Of a DNA stretch of 64,000 nt, positions 8,935 through 19,010 are shown one piece after another. Made by a program: the position numbers and the translations under genes. Position 1 is the first letter of the stretch. Each line of letters begins with the position of its first letter. The notes beneath the pieces are model-generated. The model ran no database searches and was not told where the DNA came from. It worked only from the letters and a program-made list of their open reading frames with translations. The stretch is from Pseudomonadales bacterium. Its GTDB lineage: Bacteria; Pseudomonadota; Gammaproteobacteria; Pseudomonadales; Pseudohongiellaceae. The stretch spans positions 21,594-85,593 of the forward strand of contig JALRKV010000014.1 of the NCBI GenBank assembly GCA_023254735.1. Direction: 5' to 3'.

Positions 8935-9330
8935 CTAGCCTTCGCTTTGCAGCGCCCGGATAATTTGCCGGTTTGCCTCCGGAAACTCATCCTGATCAAG
9001 TTCTGCGATAGTGCGCCACGCTAAGGGCTGAGATTCCCGCGGCATGGGCTCGCCTGTGAAGCGCGTCACGCGCCAGACATCGAGCAATACATGACGGTCG
9101 GTATAGCGGTGGTCGATTAGCTTAAACGGGTAGGCTGCATCAACTTCGATTCCCAGCTCTTCATAAAGCTCTCGAGACAGCGCATCACGAACGCTCTCGT
9201 CCTTTTCTACCTTGCCGCCGGGGAACTCCCAGAGCCCACCTTGATGCTGCTGAGCACTGCGGCGCGCGACCAGCACCCTACCGAGTGAATCTTGAACAAC
9301 CCCAACGGCGACATGTAGCGGTTCAGACAC
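8935..9330 (-). CDS. mutT: 8-oxo-dGTP diphosphatase MutT
   Basis: MutT removes 8-oxo-dGTP from the nucleotide pool and so prevents A:T to C:G transversions. The 131-residue protein has a perfect Nudix box at 39-61 (G-x5-E-x7-RELYEELGI). The N-terminal strand and QHQGGLWEFPGG entry are typical of MutT rather than other Nudix families. The start is a GTG at 9330 without an obvious ribosome-binding site. Only 5 bases separate it from the argJ stop, so translation is probably coupled. It is the last gene of the long minus-strand run that begins at mraZ. Confidence 0.93.
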   Translation of the reverse strand: MSEPLHVAVGVVQDSLGRVLVARRSAQQHQGGLWEFPGGKVEKDESVRDALSRELYEELGIEVDAAYPFKLIDHRYTDRHVLLDVWRVTRFTGEPMPRESQPLAWRTIAELDQDEFPEANRQIIRALQSEG

Positions 9331-9335
9331 GGACG

Positions 9336-10529
9336 CTAACTTCGATAGTCGGCATTGATGCGCACATAGTCGTAGGAAAGATCCGCAGTAAATATTCTCT
9401 CAGAATAGTCGCCACGTGAAAGGCTGATGGAGATAGTTATCTCGCTTTTATCCATTTCTGCCTGACCCGCCTCCTCGGTGTAGTTCACGTCCCGGCATCC
9501 TCCCGCGACAATCCGAGTATCGCCAAGCCAGACTTCGACAGCATTGATATCAAGACTGTCTAAACCCGCCCTGCCAATCGCTGCCAAAATGCGACCCCAA
9601 TTAGGGTCAGATGCGAATAGCGCTGTTTTTACGAGTGGTGATTCGGCCACCGTGTAGCCCACCTGCAGGCATTCCTGACTCGACTGACCGCCGCTAACGG
9701 TAACGGTGACGAATTTAGTTGCCCCTTCGGCGTCTTTAATTATCTCCACGGCGAGCTCATGAAAAACTTCGCTGAGTGCCAACACGAAATCCGCGTGACA
9801 TTGCCCTGTCTCGTTCTCTATCGGCGCCGCAGATAAACCAGTCGCGGAAAGCAAACAGCAGTCGTTTGTGGAGGTATCTCCGTCTACCGTAATCCGATTA
9901 AAACTATGTGAAACCTGTTCGCGCAGAAGACGATCAAGAGTCGTCTGAGACAAAGTTGCATCGGTAAAAACGTAAGAAAGCATCGTTGCCATGTTCGGTT
10001 TAATCATGCCCGATCCTTTGGCGATGCCTGAAATAGTCACTGGATGCCCTTCAATTAGTACGCGGCGGGAAACCAACTTTGGCCGTGTGTCCGTCGTCAT
10101 AATGCCGCGTGCCGCAGACGCAAGCTGATCGTCAGCAAGGGCTCTGTGTGCATCCGGTAGCGCATCAATAATCTTAGTAACAGGGAGTAATTCGCCGATG
10201 ACACCGGTCGAGAACGGAAGCACCTGTTCTAGTTTTACGCCGCACTGACGCGCTAGCGCCTCACAGCACGCTATGGCATCGCGTTCTCCTTGCGCGCCTG
10301 TCCCCGCATTCGCGTTGCCTGTGTTAATCAGCAAGTAGCGCGGCGACGACGACAAAAGATGCCTTCGTGCGATGGTGACCGGCGCAGCGCAGAAAGCATT
10401 TAGCGTAAAGACACCCGCTGTTTTGGTCGTGTCCGCAAGTTCGATCAACACTAAATCCAAGCGATTTGCATAGCGGATGCCACTTTCGATCGCCGCTGAA
10501 CGAACGCCGTCGACGCTCATATTTTCCAT
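9336..10529 (-). CDS. argJ: Bifunctional ornithine acetyltransferase / N-acetylglutamate synthase
   Basis: ArgJ transfers the acetyl group from N-acetylornithine to glutamate, recycling it in the cyclic arginine pathway; many forms also use acetyl-CoA. The 397-residue proenzyme cleaves itself before the nucleophile Thr182 in the KPNMATMLSYVFTDA motif. The oxyanion-hole segment STGVIGELLP is visible upstream, and GDTSTNDCCLL and DPNWGRILAAIGRAG lie in the beta chain. Two close ATG codons (10529 and 10520) could each be the start. It sits 56 bases after secA and 5 bases before mutT, as in Pseudomonas. I cannot tell from sequence whether it is mono- or bifunctional. Confidence 0.95.
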   Translation of the reverse strand: MENMSVDGVRSAAIESGIRYANRLDLVLIELADTTKTAGVFTLNAFCAAPVTIARRHLLSSSPRYLLINTGNANAGTGAQGERDAIACCEALARQCGVKLEQVLPFSTGVIGELLPVTKIIDALPDAHRALADDQLASAARGIMTTDTRPKLVSRRVLIEGHPVTISGIAKGSGMIKPNMATMLSYVFTDATLSQTTLDRLLREQVSHSFNRITVDGDTSTNDCCLLSATGLSAAPIENETGQCHADFVLALSEVFHELAVEIIKDAEGATKFVTVTVSGGQSSQECLQVGYTVAESPLVKTALFASDPNWGRILAAIGRAGLDSLDINAVEVWLGDTRIVAGGCRDVNYTEEAGQAEMDKSEITISISLSRGDYSERIFTADLSYDYVRINADYRS

Positions 10530-10585
10530 CTCACACCTACTTGATAATCGTCTAATTTACGCGAGCAAAATCGCCGGCGTCAAAG

Positions 10586-13363
10586 CTACGCTATTTTGCC
10601 GTGACAGGCTTTGTACTTGCGTCCCGAACCACAAGGACATGCCTCGTTGCGTCCCACTTTTGGCAGGTCGCGCACGAACGGCGTAGGATCAACTCGGGCT
10701 GTACCCACCGGAACTGTCGCGCGCTGCGCGGCATCTGAGGGAACACGAGGCTCGGACATCGCCGAAGACTGTTGATGCTGCAAGTTGAGTTTTTGTGCTG
10801 CCAACTCGGCCGCTCGCTGCTTCTCGATCGCATCGGCCTCGTCATCCTGTCTAATGCGGACATGACTCAGCACCTTGATGACCTCCTGCTGCAGATTTGT
10901 CATTAAATCTTGGAACAGAGCAAAGGCTTCTCTTTTATATTCTTGCCTTGGATTCTTGCCACCGTAGCTGCGAAGAAATATACCCTGTCTGAGATGGTCC
11001 ATAGTCGCCAGATGCTCTTTCCAGAGTCCGTCAAGAATCTGCAGCGTGATTTGTTTCTCAAACGCGCGCATCTTCTCACCAACGGCTTCGCTCTTCTCTT
11101 CATATGCCCTGTTGAGGTTATCGAGTATTTTCTCTTTTATCTGCTCTTCATAGAGTTTTGCATCTGCGTCTAGCCATGCCTGAACAGGCTGCTCACTCGC
11201 AAATTCGACAAGCAACGCCTGTTCAAGACCTGCGATGTCCCACTGTTCTGGGACACTCTGAGGCGGGATATAGGTGTCGACCAATTGCTCCACAACCTCT
11301 TTGCGCATATCAACAAGAAGATCTGAAATATCATCGCTCGCCATCAATTCATTACGCTGGCGATACACAATTGTTCGTTGATCGTTGGCAACATTGTCAT
11401 ATTCCAAAAGCTGCTTTCGAATATCGAAATTGCGACCCTCTACTTTACGCTGCGCCTTCTCTATTGCTCGCGTAACCATGCCATGCTCAATGGCTTCACC
11501 GCGCTCCATGCCTAATTTCTGCATGAAATTTTTCACCGCGTCCGTCGCGAAGATTCGCAGCAAATTATCTTCCATCGACAAATAGAAACGAGAGTAACCA
11601 GGATCCCCTTGTCTTCCTGCCCGGCCACGCAATTGATTATCGATGCGACGAGACTCATGTCTTTCCGTACCGATTATGTGCAATCCGCCGGCGGCAAGGA
11701 CTTGATCATGACGCGCCTGCCATGCGGCCTTTATCTCCGCTATTTTCTCTGGCGTGGGATCGTTTAGTTCATCAACTTCAACCTCCCAGTTACCGCCGAG
11801 TACGATGTCTGTTCCCCGCCCCGCCATGTTCGTCGCGATCGTCACGACACCAGGACGTCCAGCTTGCGCGATAATCTGCGCCTCGCGCTCGTGAAACTTC
11901 GCGTTGAGCACTTCGTGTTTAATCTTACTTTTCGTCAAGAATTTAGAGATCGCCTCTGACGTTTCGATCGAGGCTGTGCCCACGAGCACAGGCGCGCCCG
12001 CAGCACTAATCTCTGTGATGTCGGCGACAATAGCTTCGAGTTTTTCCTCCATGCTAAGGAAAATAAGGTCGTTGGCGTCCACTCGAACCATGGGGTTGTT
12101 GGTCGGAATCACTACAACGTCGAGACCGTAGATTTGGCTAAATTCAAAAGCCTCCGTGTCCGCCGTACCCGTCATACCTGACAACTTATTGTAAAGTCGG
12201 AAGTAGTTTTGAAACGTTGTCGAGGCGAGTGTTTGACTTTCGCTCTGTATTTCAACCCCTTCTTTGGCCTCTAACGCCTGATGAAGTCCCTCGGATAGAC
12301 GACGTCCCTCCATCGTTCGCCCCGTATGTTCATCAATCAGAACGATTCGCTTATCCTTAACAATGTACTCAACATCACGATTGAATAGATAATGTGCTTT
12401 GAGCGCAGAATGCACATGATGTAGCAAAGAGAGATTGGTTGCTGAATAAAGCGAGTCACCTTCGGCCAATAGCTTTTGCTCGATCAATAAGCCTTCAACG
12501 AACTCGTGCCCCGCTTCGGTTAATTCCACCTGCCGGCTTTTCTCATCGACGCTGAAATGGCCCTGCTCTTCTGCCACATAGCTTTTGTCCATTTGCTCCA
12601 TCTTTGTCTTTTCGACTTTCTCGCCTCGCTCGAGCTTCGGCACAAGCGCGTTGATGGCGATATAGAGCTGCGAACTGTTTTCGGCGGCACCGGAAATAAT
12701 CAGCGGGGTACGCGCCTCATCGATAAGAATCGAGTCGACTTCGTCTACCACGGCAAAATTGAGTTCTCGCTGCATCTTATCCGCAACTCGAAACGCCATA
12801 TTGTCACGCAGATAGTCGAAACCGAATTCGTTGTTTGTTCCGTAGGTGATTGAACTTTCGTACGCGGCTTTCTTTTCAAGAGGGCTTTGGCCGGACTTGA
12901 TTACGCCAACTGTCAAACCAAGGAACTCGTATAGAGGACGCATCCAGTTAGCATCGCGCTCGGCAAGATATTCATTCACGGTGACTATGTGGACACCTTT
13001 GCCAGTCAGCGCATTCAAGTAGGCAGGCAGCGTAGCCATTAGCGTTTTACCCTCGCCCGTGCGCATCTCTGAAATACTGCCCTCATTGAGCACCATCCCG
13101 CCGATGAGCTGCACGTCAAAATGCCGCATACCCAGCACGCGAACACTCGCCTCTCTCGCTACCGCAAACGCCTCAATTAGCAGCGAATCAACAGCCTCAC
13201 CCGCCTGGATTCGCGCCTGGAACTCGGCAGTTTTCGCCTTTAGCTGATCGTCATCGAGGCTTTTAAGACCTTCCTCTAGCGCGCTGATTTGAGTCACGCT
13301 GCGTTTAAGTTTTTTAAGCTTGCGTGAATTACTACTGCCAAATATTTTGCTGAATAGTTTCAT
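10586..13363 (-). CDS. secA: Preprotein translocase ATPase SecA
   Basis: SecA is the motor that drives unfolded preproteins through SecYEG. The 925-residue protein has the Walker A motif RTGEGKT (101-107), the [19 protein letters not shown] segment at the Walker B site, the preprotein cross-linking domain, and the nucleotide-binding domain 2 with GTASIETSE and the [11 protein letters not shown] arginine-finger region. It ends in the SEC-C zinc tail [14 protein letters not shown] (Cys909, Cys911, Cys920, His921), which binds SecB and phospholipid. An M23 peptidase gene, not secM, precedes it. A foldable 128-base leader separates them. Confidence 0.98.
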   Translation of the reverse strand: MKLFSKIFGSSNSRKLKKLKRSVTQISALEEGLKSLDDDQLKAKTAEFQARIQAGEAVDSLLIEAFAVAREASVRVLGMRHFDVQLIGGMVLNEGSISEMRTGEGKTLMATLPAYLNALTGKGVHIVTVNEYLAERDANWMRPLYEFLGLTVGVIKSGQSPLEKKAAYESSITYGTNNEFGFDYLRDNMAFRVADKMQRELNFAVVDEVDSILIDEARTPLIISGAAENSSQLYIAINALVPKLERGEKVEKTKMEQMDKSYVAEEQGHFSVDEKSRQVELTEAGHEFVEGLLIEQKLLAEGDSLYSATNLSLLHHVHSALKAHYLFNRDVEYIVKDKRIVLIDEHTGRTMEGRRLSEGLHQALEAKEGVEIQSESQTLASTTFQNYFRLYNKLSGMTGTADTEAFEFSQIYGLDVVVIPTNNPMVRVDANDLIFLSMEEKLEAIVADITEISAAGAPVLVGTASIETSEAISKFLTKSKIKHEVLNAKFHEREAQIIAQAGRPGVVTIATNMAGRGTDIVLGGNWEVEVDELNDPTPEKIAEIKAAWQARHDQVLAAGGLHIIGTERHESRRIDNQLRGRAGRQGDPGYSRFYLSMEDNLLRIFATDAVKNFMQKLGMERGEAIEHGMVTRAIEKAQRKVEGRNFDIRKQLLEYDNVANDQRTIVYRQRNELMASDDISDLLVDMRKEVVEQLVDTYIPPQSVPEQWDIAGLEQALLVEFASEQPVQAWLDADAKLYEEQIKEKILDNLNRAYEEKSEAVGEKMRAFEKQITLQILDGLWKEHLATMDHLRQGIFLRSYGGKNPRQEYKREAFALFQDLMTNLQQEVIKVLSHVRIRQDDEADAIEKQRAAELAAQKLNLQHQQSSAMSEPRVPSDAAQRATVPVGTARVDPTPFVRDLPKVGRNEACPCGSGRKYKACHGKIA

Positions 13364-13393
13364 AATGATTTTGATTTAACCGTGAATTCTTTG

Positions 13394-13440
13394 GACGAAG
13401 CGTACAGCTGTCTTCAGCCGGACGACTACGCTCTTTCGTC
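13394..13440 (-). other. Foldable leader upstream of secA
   Basis: In the 128-base gap ahead of secA, GACGAA (13394-13399) and GCGTA (13400-13404) can pair with TACGC (13427-13431) and TTCGTC (13435-13440) around a 3-base bulge. Inside is a second small hairpin, GCTG-TCTT-CAGC (13407-13418). There is no T-run, so this is not a standard terminator. A role in secA control is only a guess. Confidence 0.35.
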
Positions 13441-13491
13441 TTCGATAAGTTAAAAGACGGGCGACTGTTTCGGCGAGGTTGCGCTAGAAAA

Positions 13492-14439
13492 TTAGCGGAT
13501 GGTGCGACGGATATAGGCGGCTGGGTCAACTACGCGGCCATTTTTATAGACCTCGAAGTGCACATGCGGTCCCGTTGAACGGCCAGTAGAGCCGACGAGA
13601 GCAAGCTTTTCATTGCGAGCGACGAGGTCACCGACCTCGACAAACAATTCTTGAGAATGGGCATAGCGCGTCGTAAAACCGTTGCCGTGATTTACCTCGA
13701 CCATCAGCCCATAGCCTGATCGAGGCCCTGCCCAAGTAACCACCCCACCCGCGACGCTGCTGATTTGCGCGCCCGGTTTACCCGTCGTAAGGTCTATACC
13801 ACTGTGGAAGCTACTCTTGCCCGTGATGGGATCTGGACGACGACCGAAGGGGGATGCGATCCACGCATTTTCTATCGGTCGTCCAGCGACAAAGCCGTCT
13901 TCGATAGATCGCTGATCGATTAATAGTCCTTCGATAGTGCCGAGTTGCTGTTGACGCTCGGTGATCAATTCTTCAAGTTCGTTAATCGATGTTAGCAAGG
14001 TAGAGGCGGCGACAGCGTCCTGCAGGTCGCTCGCAATACCGATTTCGAGTCCTCCTGCTGCGAAGGACGAAGCGGCGTCTGCCTCAAACTCTTCGATATT
14101 GGCTAGGCCAGCGACCCTTTCGCCTAATGCGTCGAGTCGCGCAAGGCGAGCCTGAAGTTTCGCTAACTTGAGCGTAAGCGCATCTAGCTCTCGTTCTGAG
14201 TTAGACCGCAGCTGCTCTAACTGCAACGCCTGCAATGCGAGCTCTTTCTGCCAGTTCTCGGCTGATTGCTGGCTAAATACCAAAGAATCGTCGTTCTGGC
14301 CCGAAGCGAGCTGATAGCCGAAATAACCCAGGCCGACCGGAGTGCCTAGCAGACAGAGAGACAGGAGCGCGCGCAGCCACCCCTTTAGCTCGAGGCTGCG
14401 ACTTTGACCGTGACGGTGATCGATTAGAAGGAGTTTCAT
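13492..14439 (-). CDS. Membrane-anchored M23 (LytM) peptidase-like protein
   Basis: The 315-residue protein has one N-terminal membrane anchor (about 22-42), a periplasmic coiled coil (about 57-115) and a C-terminal LytM domain. The zinc and catalytic residues of an active M23 metallopeptidase are all present: His212 and Asp216 (FHSGIDL), His261 (RYAHSQ), and the HxH pair His292/His294 (GPHVHFEV). It is therefore likely to cut peptidoglycan cross-links, unlike EnvC/NlpD-type activators, which lack these residues. It occupies the lpxC-secA interval, where pseudomonads also carry an M23 gene. The specific wall bond and any partner are unknown. Confidence 0.9.
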   Translation of the reverse strand: MKLLLIDHRHGQSRSLELKGWLRALLSLCLLGTPVGLGYFGYQLASGQNDDSLVFSQQSAENWQKELALQALQLEQLRSNSERELDALTLKLAKLQARLARLDALGERVAGLANIEEFEADAASSFAAGGLEIGIASDLQDAVAASTLLTSINELEELITERQQQLGTIEGLLIDQRSIEDGFVAGRPIENAWIASPFGRRPDPITGKSSFHSGIDLTTGKPGAQISSVAGGVVTWAGPRSGYGLMVEVNHGNGFTTRYAHSQELFVEVGDLVARNEKLALVGSTGRSTGPHVHFEVYKNGRVVDPAAYIRRTIR

Positions 14440-14621
14440 TGACGGGAGTTTAAACTAGTCTTCCGCAGAGCCAAAGGGGGAATTTAGCGAGTTCTTGTCT
14501 GAGCTTGAAAAAAGCATGTGCTCAAGCCCTCGACCTAACCTCGATAAAGCAAATTGCGGGACTGAATAGTCTGTAATTAAGACGGCTACTTAGTAGACCA
14601 GCTCGTCGGCTAGCTCATGGG

Positions 14622-15533
14622 CTAGGCGGCGAGCACGGGCTTCATGTAAGAAATAGGGACATTGTTGTCCTCTTCGAAGCTCACAATTTCCCAGGCGTCC
14701 TCGTTTTCTTCGAGCATGCGCAGCAGCGCATTGTTTAGGGCGTGGCCAGACTTATAGCCTTTGAATTCACCGATAAGGCTGTTGCCAAGAAGATAGAGAT
14801 CGCCGATCGAATCGAGGATCTTGTGTTTGACGAATTCATCTTCGTAACGCAGCCCATCTTCATTAAGCACTTTGTAGTCGCCGACGGCGATTGCATTATC
14901 CATGCTCGCGCCTAGCGCTAAATTGCGATTACGCAGCTCTTCGAACTCGTGCATAAACCCGAATGTTCGCGCTCGGCTCACTTCCTTCACAAATGACGTG
15001 CTACTGAAGTCGATAGTCGCTTTTTTAGTATATTTTTTATACACAGGATGGTCGTAGAGCAGCGTGTAGCTCACTTTAAAGCCATCGAAGGGCTCGAGGC
15101 TGACGGTTTTGTCACCTTGCTCGAGGCGCAGCGGCTTAAGTATCTTAATGAAGCGTTTGGGCTCGGACTGCTCTTCGATACCGGCAGACTGAATCAAAAA
15201 CACGAAGGGCCCCGCACTTCCGTCCATTATCGGCACCTCAGGGGCACTCACATCGATGAACGCATTGTCGATGCCAAGCCCGGAAAGCGCCGACATCAAA
15301 TGTTCAACTGTCGATATTCTCACCCCGTCTTGGACAAGGGTGGTAGACAGCGTGGTTTCGCCCACGTTGGTCGCAGTGGCTTTAATTTGAACGACGGGAT
15401 CTAGATCGACACGCGAGAAAACGATGCCGGTATTCACAGGGGCGGGTCTGAGTGTCAGATAGACTTTCTCGCCTGTGTGTAGGCCAACGCCGGTGGCGCG
15501 AATGATGTTTTTGAGTGTGCGTTGACGAAGCAT
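14622..15533 (-). CDS. lpxC: UDP-3-O-acyl-N-acetylglucosamine deacetylase LpxC
   Basis: LpxC catalyses the committed step of lipid A synthesis, a zinc-dependent deacetylation in the cytoplasm. From the ATG at 15533 the protein has 303 residues, the usual length, and starts [28 protein letters not shown]. AGGG lies 7 bases upstream. An in-frame codon at 15572 would add 13 residues. Metal ligands are recognisable: His78 in [10 protein letters not shown], then the [15 protein letters not shown] motif (His and Asp) and GHALNNALL near the C-terminus. It follows ftsZ, separated by 178 bases that hold a promoter and a foldable leader. Confidence 0.97.
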   Translation of the reverse strand: MLRQRTLKNIIRATGVGLHTGEKVYLTLRPAPVNTGIVFSRVDLDPVVQIKATATNVGETTLSTTLVQDGVRISTVEHLMSALSGLGIDNAFIDVSAPEVPIMDGSAGPFVFLIQSAGIEEQSEPKRFIKILKPLRLEQGDKTVSLEPFDGFKVSYTLLYDHPVYKKYTKKATIDFSSTSFVKEVSRARTFGFMHEFEELRNRNLALGASMDNAIAVGDYKVLNEDGLRYEDEFVKHKILDSIGDLYLLGNSLIGEFKGYKSGHALNNALLRMLEENEDAWEIVSFEEDNNVPISYMKPVLAA

Positions 15534-15605
15534 AGATCGGCCCTGCCAGGGTTGTAGGCTTTGAATTGTCATTATGGCCGCGGAAACTAGCTAACACCGC
15601 TCGCT

Positions 15606-15642
15606 TGCAGCGCCTAGCCGAAGGGCGCGCTGCACGCTAGGC
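15606..15642 (-). other. Overlapping alternative stems in the lpxC leader
   Basis: Read on the minus strand, four elements occur in the order 1-A-2-B: GCCTAGC (15636-15642), TGCAGCGC (15627-15634), GCTAGGC (15612-15618) and GCGCTGCA (15606-15613). Elements 1 and 2 are complementary over 7 bases, and A and B over 8 bases. Because 2 and B overlap by two bases, the two stems interleave and exclude each other, or form a pseudoknot. A start from the promoter at 15647-15675 would begin inside element 1, so only readthrough RNA would carry all four. Confidence 0.4.
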
Positions 15643-15646
15643 CGGA

Positions 15647-15675
15647 AGTGTAGCAAAGGCCTGTGGCTTTCCCAA
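15647..15675 (-). promoter_or_regulatory. Putative sigma-70 promoter of lpxC
   Basis: On the minus strand TTGGGA (15670-15675) and TACACT (15647-15652) are separated by exactly 17 bases, downstream of the ftsZ stop and about 114 bases before the lpxC ATG. Each box matches 4 of 6 consensus positions. This fits lpxC having its own transcription start in addition to readthrough from ftsZ. Confidence 0.45.
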
Positions 15676-15711
15676 GAGTCTTTTCTTAGCGCACAGGCAC
15701 TAGCGACGGAG

Positions 15712-16848
15712 TTAATCTGCCTGATTACGCAGAAAAGCGGGAACATCCAGATAGTTGAGGTCGGCGTCCGGCTCAAACAGCGGATCTAATTTGGTCGCTG
15801 TGTTGCCTGTCGCTCGCTCGGTGCGCGGCACTGGGCGGCGAATAGCGTTGTATTTAGGCGTGTTATCTACGACTTTAGTGGGTCTTGCGTGTACAGAACC
15901 CAGACCAGTGGCTACCACCGTTACTCGAATTTCATCTTTGAGTGATGGGTCGATTACCGTGCCGATCACGACAGTCGCATCGTCTGAGGCAAACTCTTCG
16001 ATCGTATCACCTACCTCTGAAAACTCACCGAGAGACAGATTTTCACCCGCAGTGATATTGACGAGAATGCCTCGCGCGCCTTCTAAATTGACATCTTCGA
16101 GGAGCGGGCTGCGAATCGCCGCTTCCGCCGCCTCACGCGCACGATCAGGGCCGCTCGCGTGTCCGGTGCCCATCATCGCCATGCCCATTTCGGACATGAC
16201 TGTCTTCACGTCAGCAAAGTCGACGTTGATCATACCTGGATTCATAATGAGGTCGGCTATACCCTTTACCGCACCGAGCAGCACATCGTTGGCCGCCTTA
16301 AATGCATCTAAAAGCGAGGCGTCTTTGCCAAGTACATCGAGGAGCTTTTCGTTGGGAATGGTAATGAGTGAGTCAACATGTTCGCTAAGCGCTTCGATGC
16401 CTTGCTGTGCAACGAGCGCGCGTTTGCGGCCTTCGAACGGAAAAGGCTTGGTGACAACAGCGACGGTCAAAATGCCTAATTCACGCGCCACCTCAGCGAC
16501 GATTGGCGCCGCACCTGTGCCCGTACCACCCCCCATTCCGGCGGTGATGAACACCATATCCGATCCTGCCAGTATCGCTGCAATTTCGTCTCTGTCCTCT
16601 AATGCCGCTTGTCGACCGATTTCAGGATTGGCGCCAGCGCCGAGACCTTTAGTTACGCCCGAACCCATCTGCAGAATGGTTTTTGCGTCGATGTTGCTTA
16701 GCGCCTGCGAATCGGTATTAGCGCAAATAAACTCAACGCCCTCGACCTGATTGCTGATCATGTGGTGTACGGCATTACCACCACCACCGCCAACGCCAAT
16801 AACCTTGATCTCGGCTGTCTGCGCAACGTTTTCGACTAGTTCGAACAT
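15712..16848 (-). CDS. ftsZ: Cell division GTPase FtsZ
   Basis: FtsZ is the tubulin homologue that assembles the Z ring. The 378-residue protein has the GTP-binding signature GGGTGTG (106-112) after ITAGM, the T7-loop region [13 protein letters not shown], and a variable linker ending in the conserved C-terminal peptide [12 protein letters not shown], which binds FtsA and other partners. AGGGGGC lies upstream of the ATG. It follows ftsA after 40 bases and is the last division gene of the dcw cluster. Confidence 0.99.
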   Translation of the reverse strand: MFELVENVAQTAEIKVIGVGGGGGNAVHHMISNQVEGVEFICANTDSQALSNIDAKTILQMGSGVTKGLGAGANPEIGRQAALEDRDEIAAILAGSDMVFITAGMGGGTGTGAAPIVAEVARELGILTVAVVTKPFPFEGRKRALVAQQGIEALSEHVDSLITIPNEKLLDVLGKDASLLDAFKAANDVLLGAVKGIADLIMNPGMINVDFADVKTVMSEMGMAMMGTGHASGPDRAREAAEAAIRSPLLEDVNLEGARGILVNITAGENLSLGEFSEVGDTIEEFASDDATVVIGTVIDPSLKDEIRVTVVATGLGSVHARPTKVVDNTPKYNAIRRPVPRTERATGNTATKLDPLFEPDADLNYLDVPAFLRNQAD

Positions 16849-16888
16849 AGTGCCCCCTAAAAATTAAGATATTCTTGTGCGCTCCGCG

Positions 16889-18124
16889 CTAATTATTGCC
16901 CTGAAACCAACTCTTTACCCGACCGACTAAGGTTACCTGCGGATCGCCCTTGGCAACGATTCCACCCTGTTCCTGAAACTGTTTTAAGCCATATAACAGT
17001 AGGCCAACACCCGTCGAGTAGATGGGGTTTCGAACTATATCGGCAAGACCGGCAACATTATGAGGCGCTCCGATGCGAACTGGCGCATGAAAAATCTCCT
17101 CCGCCAGTTCAACCACACCTTCCATCTTGCTCGTCCCGCCCGTGAGAACGATTCCAGCGGCCAACATGTCTTGGAACCCGCTGCGCTGCAGCTCCTGCTG
17201 CACGAGCGTGAATAATTCGACATAGCGCGGTTCGACCACTTCGGCGAGCGCTTGTCGTGATAATTCACGCGGCGGCCTGTCGCCAACGCTCGGCACCTTT
17301 ATACTGTCGGCACCGTTGACCAATTGCGTGAGGGCGCAGGCATATTTAACTTTGATTCCATCGGCGTCGTCGGTCGGCGTTCTGAGTGCCATTGCAATAT
17401 CGTTTGTTACCTGATCACCGGCAATTGGAATAACACCTGTGTAGCGAATCGCGCCTTCGGTAAAGATGGCGATGTCGCTGGTTCCGCCACCGATGTCTAC
17501 GAGACAAACACCCAGCTCTTTTTCGTCCTCTGTGAGCACAGAGTAGGCAGAGGCAAGCTGCTCTAAGATAATTTCATCGACTTCAAGGTTGCAGCGCTTA
17601 ATACATTTCTCAATATTCTGCACGGCGTTAATTGCACAGGTTACGAGATGCACTTTGGCTTCGAGCCTTACGCCAGACATACCGAGCGGTTCCTTAACGC
17701 CTTCCTGTGCATCGATGAGGTATTCCTGCGGCAGGATATGCAAAACCTTTTGATCGGCGGGAATGGCAACTGCCTGCGCAGCATCGATCACTCTTTCGAT
17801 ATCGGCGCGCTCGACCTCTCCATCCCGAATTGCCACGATCCCATGGGAATTCATACTGCGAATATGGCTGCCAGCTATGCCAGCATAGACAGAATGAATC
17901 TGGCAGCCGGCCATCATTTCCGCCTCTGCGATGGCATGCTGTATCGACTCAACGGTCGACTCGATATTCACAACCGTGCCTTTCTTGAGCCCACGCGAGC
18001 GATGGCTGCCAATGCCGATTATATTGAGGCTGCCATCGTCGACAATTTCACCAACGATCGCTACGACCTTGGACGTCCCAATATCGAGACCTACGATCAT
18101 GTTATCGCTCGCTGCCGGTTTCAT
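16889..18124 (-). CDS. ftsA: Cell division protein FtsA
   Basis: FtsA is an actin-fold ATPase that tethers FtsZ to the inner membrane and recruits later divisome proteins. The 411-residue protein begins with the nucleotide-binding strand IVGLDIGTSKVVAIVG. It has the SHUT/1C domain, the phosphate-2 motif LVDIGGGTSDIAIF, and the adenosine motif IVLTGGTSKMEG. The C-terminal end VGRVKSWFQGN is the amphipathic membrane-targeting helix. It lies 46 bases after ftsQ and 40 bases before ftsZ. Confidence 0.98.
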   Translation of the reverse strand: MKPAASDNMIVGLDIGTSKVVAIVGEIVDDGSLNIIGIGSHRSRGLKKGTVVNIESTVESIQHAIAEAEMMAGCQIHSVYAGIAGSHIRSMNSHGIVAIRDGEVERADIERVIDAAQAVAIPADQKVLHILPQEYLIDAQEGVKEPLGMSGVRLEAKVHLVTCAINAVQNIEKCIKRCNLEVDEIILEQLASAYSVLTEDEKELGVCLVDIGGGTSDIAIFTEGAIRYTGVIPIAGDQVTNDIAMALRTPTDDADGIKVKYACALTQLVNGADSIKVPSVGDRPPRELSRQALAEVVEPRYVELFTLVQQELQRSGFQDMLAAGIVLTGGTSKMEGVVELAEEIFHAPVRIGAPHNVAGLADIVRNPIYSTGVGLLLYGLKQFQEQGGIVAKGDPQVTLVGRVKSWFQGNN

Positions 18125-18170
18125 ACGTTGCCAATCCTTCTCGCCTCACACAGCCTGTGTCAGGTTTTCG

Positions 18171-19010
18171 TTATCTTTGCGCCACATCGCTCAACGGAGC
18201 GAGTTTCAGCGTGCTTTTTTTCACGGCGATGCCGTTGCCGTACCTTAGATCAATCGATGCAAACTGGGCCGTTTCAGCGCGGTCTTGCTGGGCGTAAAAG
18301 CGAGCGAAGCGCTGCACCCTGGCGAGAACATCATGCCGACCCACCTCTACACGCATCGCGTTCACCCTAAGACTCCAACTCTGCCGGTGGCTTAACGCTA
18401 GCCCATTGAGCCTTAGCCCAGCCGGGGACAAAACCTGACTGAGCTGCTTATACTGCTGCATTACCCTCTCTTGGCTGCCTTCGGGCCCGTCGAGCAGGGG
18501 TAAGCCGGCAAAGCTATCGGTGCTGCCGGGTGAGAAAAGCTCACCGTATTGATTCAGCAATTGCGCTGACCCCCACTTTGCTATCGGCATTTCCTCCTCG
18601 AGATGTAGCGACAATGTATCTGGCCACACGCGTCTTACATCCACACTCGCAACCCAAGGCAGCGCCTCTAGGTCTCGGCTGGCACCATTAATATCGAAAT
18701 CAAAAAAGCCTGCGCCGATATACCGCTGCAGGATCGCAGTCACGTCGCCCTCACTGACATGCTGCCATTGATTCTCGATTCGCACCTTGCTGATCGGCTT
18801 ACTCACGAAGTCGGCCAGCCTTGCGCGCTGAACCGAAAATGTATCGAGGGCGACGAAGGCCAGCGTGGCAAAAAGGAAAGTCAGCAAGACAACATAGCGA
18901 AACAAACCGCTCGCTCGGGCGGGTTCCTCGTCAGGCACCTGAGGTCTGCGGACGGCATGCGCACCAACCCGCTTAGCACTCTGTGCGGTGGCTCTTGGTT
19001 CTGCCCTCAT
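18171..19010 (-). CDS. ftsQ: Cell division protein FtsQ
   Basis: FtsQ is a bitopic inner-membrane protein that joins FtsL and FtsB and links early and late divisome parts. In the 279-residue protein a basic cytoplasmic tail precedes a membrane segment (YVVLLTFLFATLAFVAL, about 40-56). A periplasmic POTRA domain follows (SKVRIENQWQHVSEGDVTAIL), then the beta domain with LPWVASVDVRRVWPDTLSLHLEE. The start overlaps the ddlB stop by 4 bases, so translation is coupled. Confidence 0.95.
   Translation of the reverse strand: MRAEPRATAQSAKRVGAHAVRRPQVPDEEPARASGLFRYVVLLTFLFATLAFVALDTFSVQRARLADFVSKPISKVRIENQWQHVSEGDVTAILQRYIGAGFFDFDINGASRDLEALPWVASVDVRRVWPDTLSLHLEEEMPIAKWGSAQLLNQYGELFSPGSTDSFAGLPLLDGPEGSQERVMQQYKQLSQVLSPAGLRLNGLALSHRQSWSLRVNAMRVEVGRHDVLARVQRFARFYAQQDRAETAQFASIDLRYGNGIAVKKSTLKLAPLSDVAQR

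Noticed and set aside
13332..13529. 65-codon frame as a SecM-like stalling peptide ahead of secA
   Set aside because: It overlaps both the M23 gene and the secA start, lacks a signal sequence and has no SecM-type arrest motif.
15755..16750. 331-codon plus-strand open frame across ftsZ
   Set aside because: It is antisense to ftsZ, low in complexity (Ser/Ala/Pro-rich), and explained by the codon pattern of the real gene.
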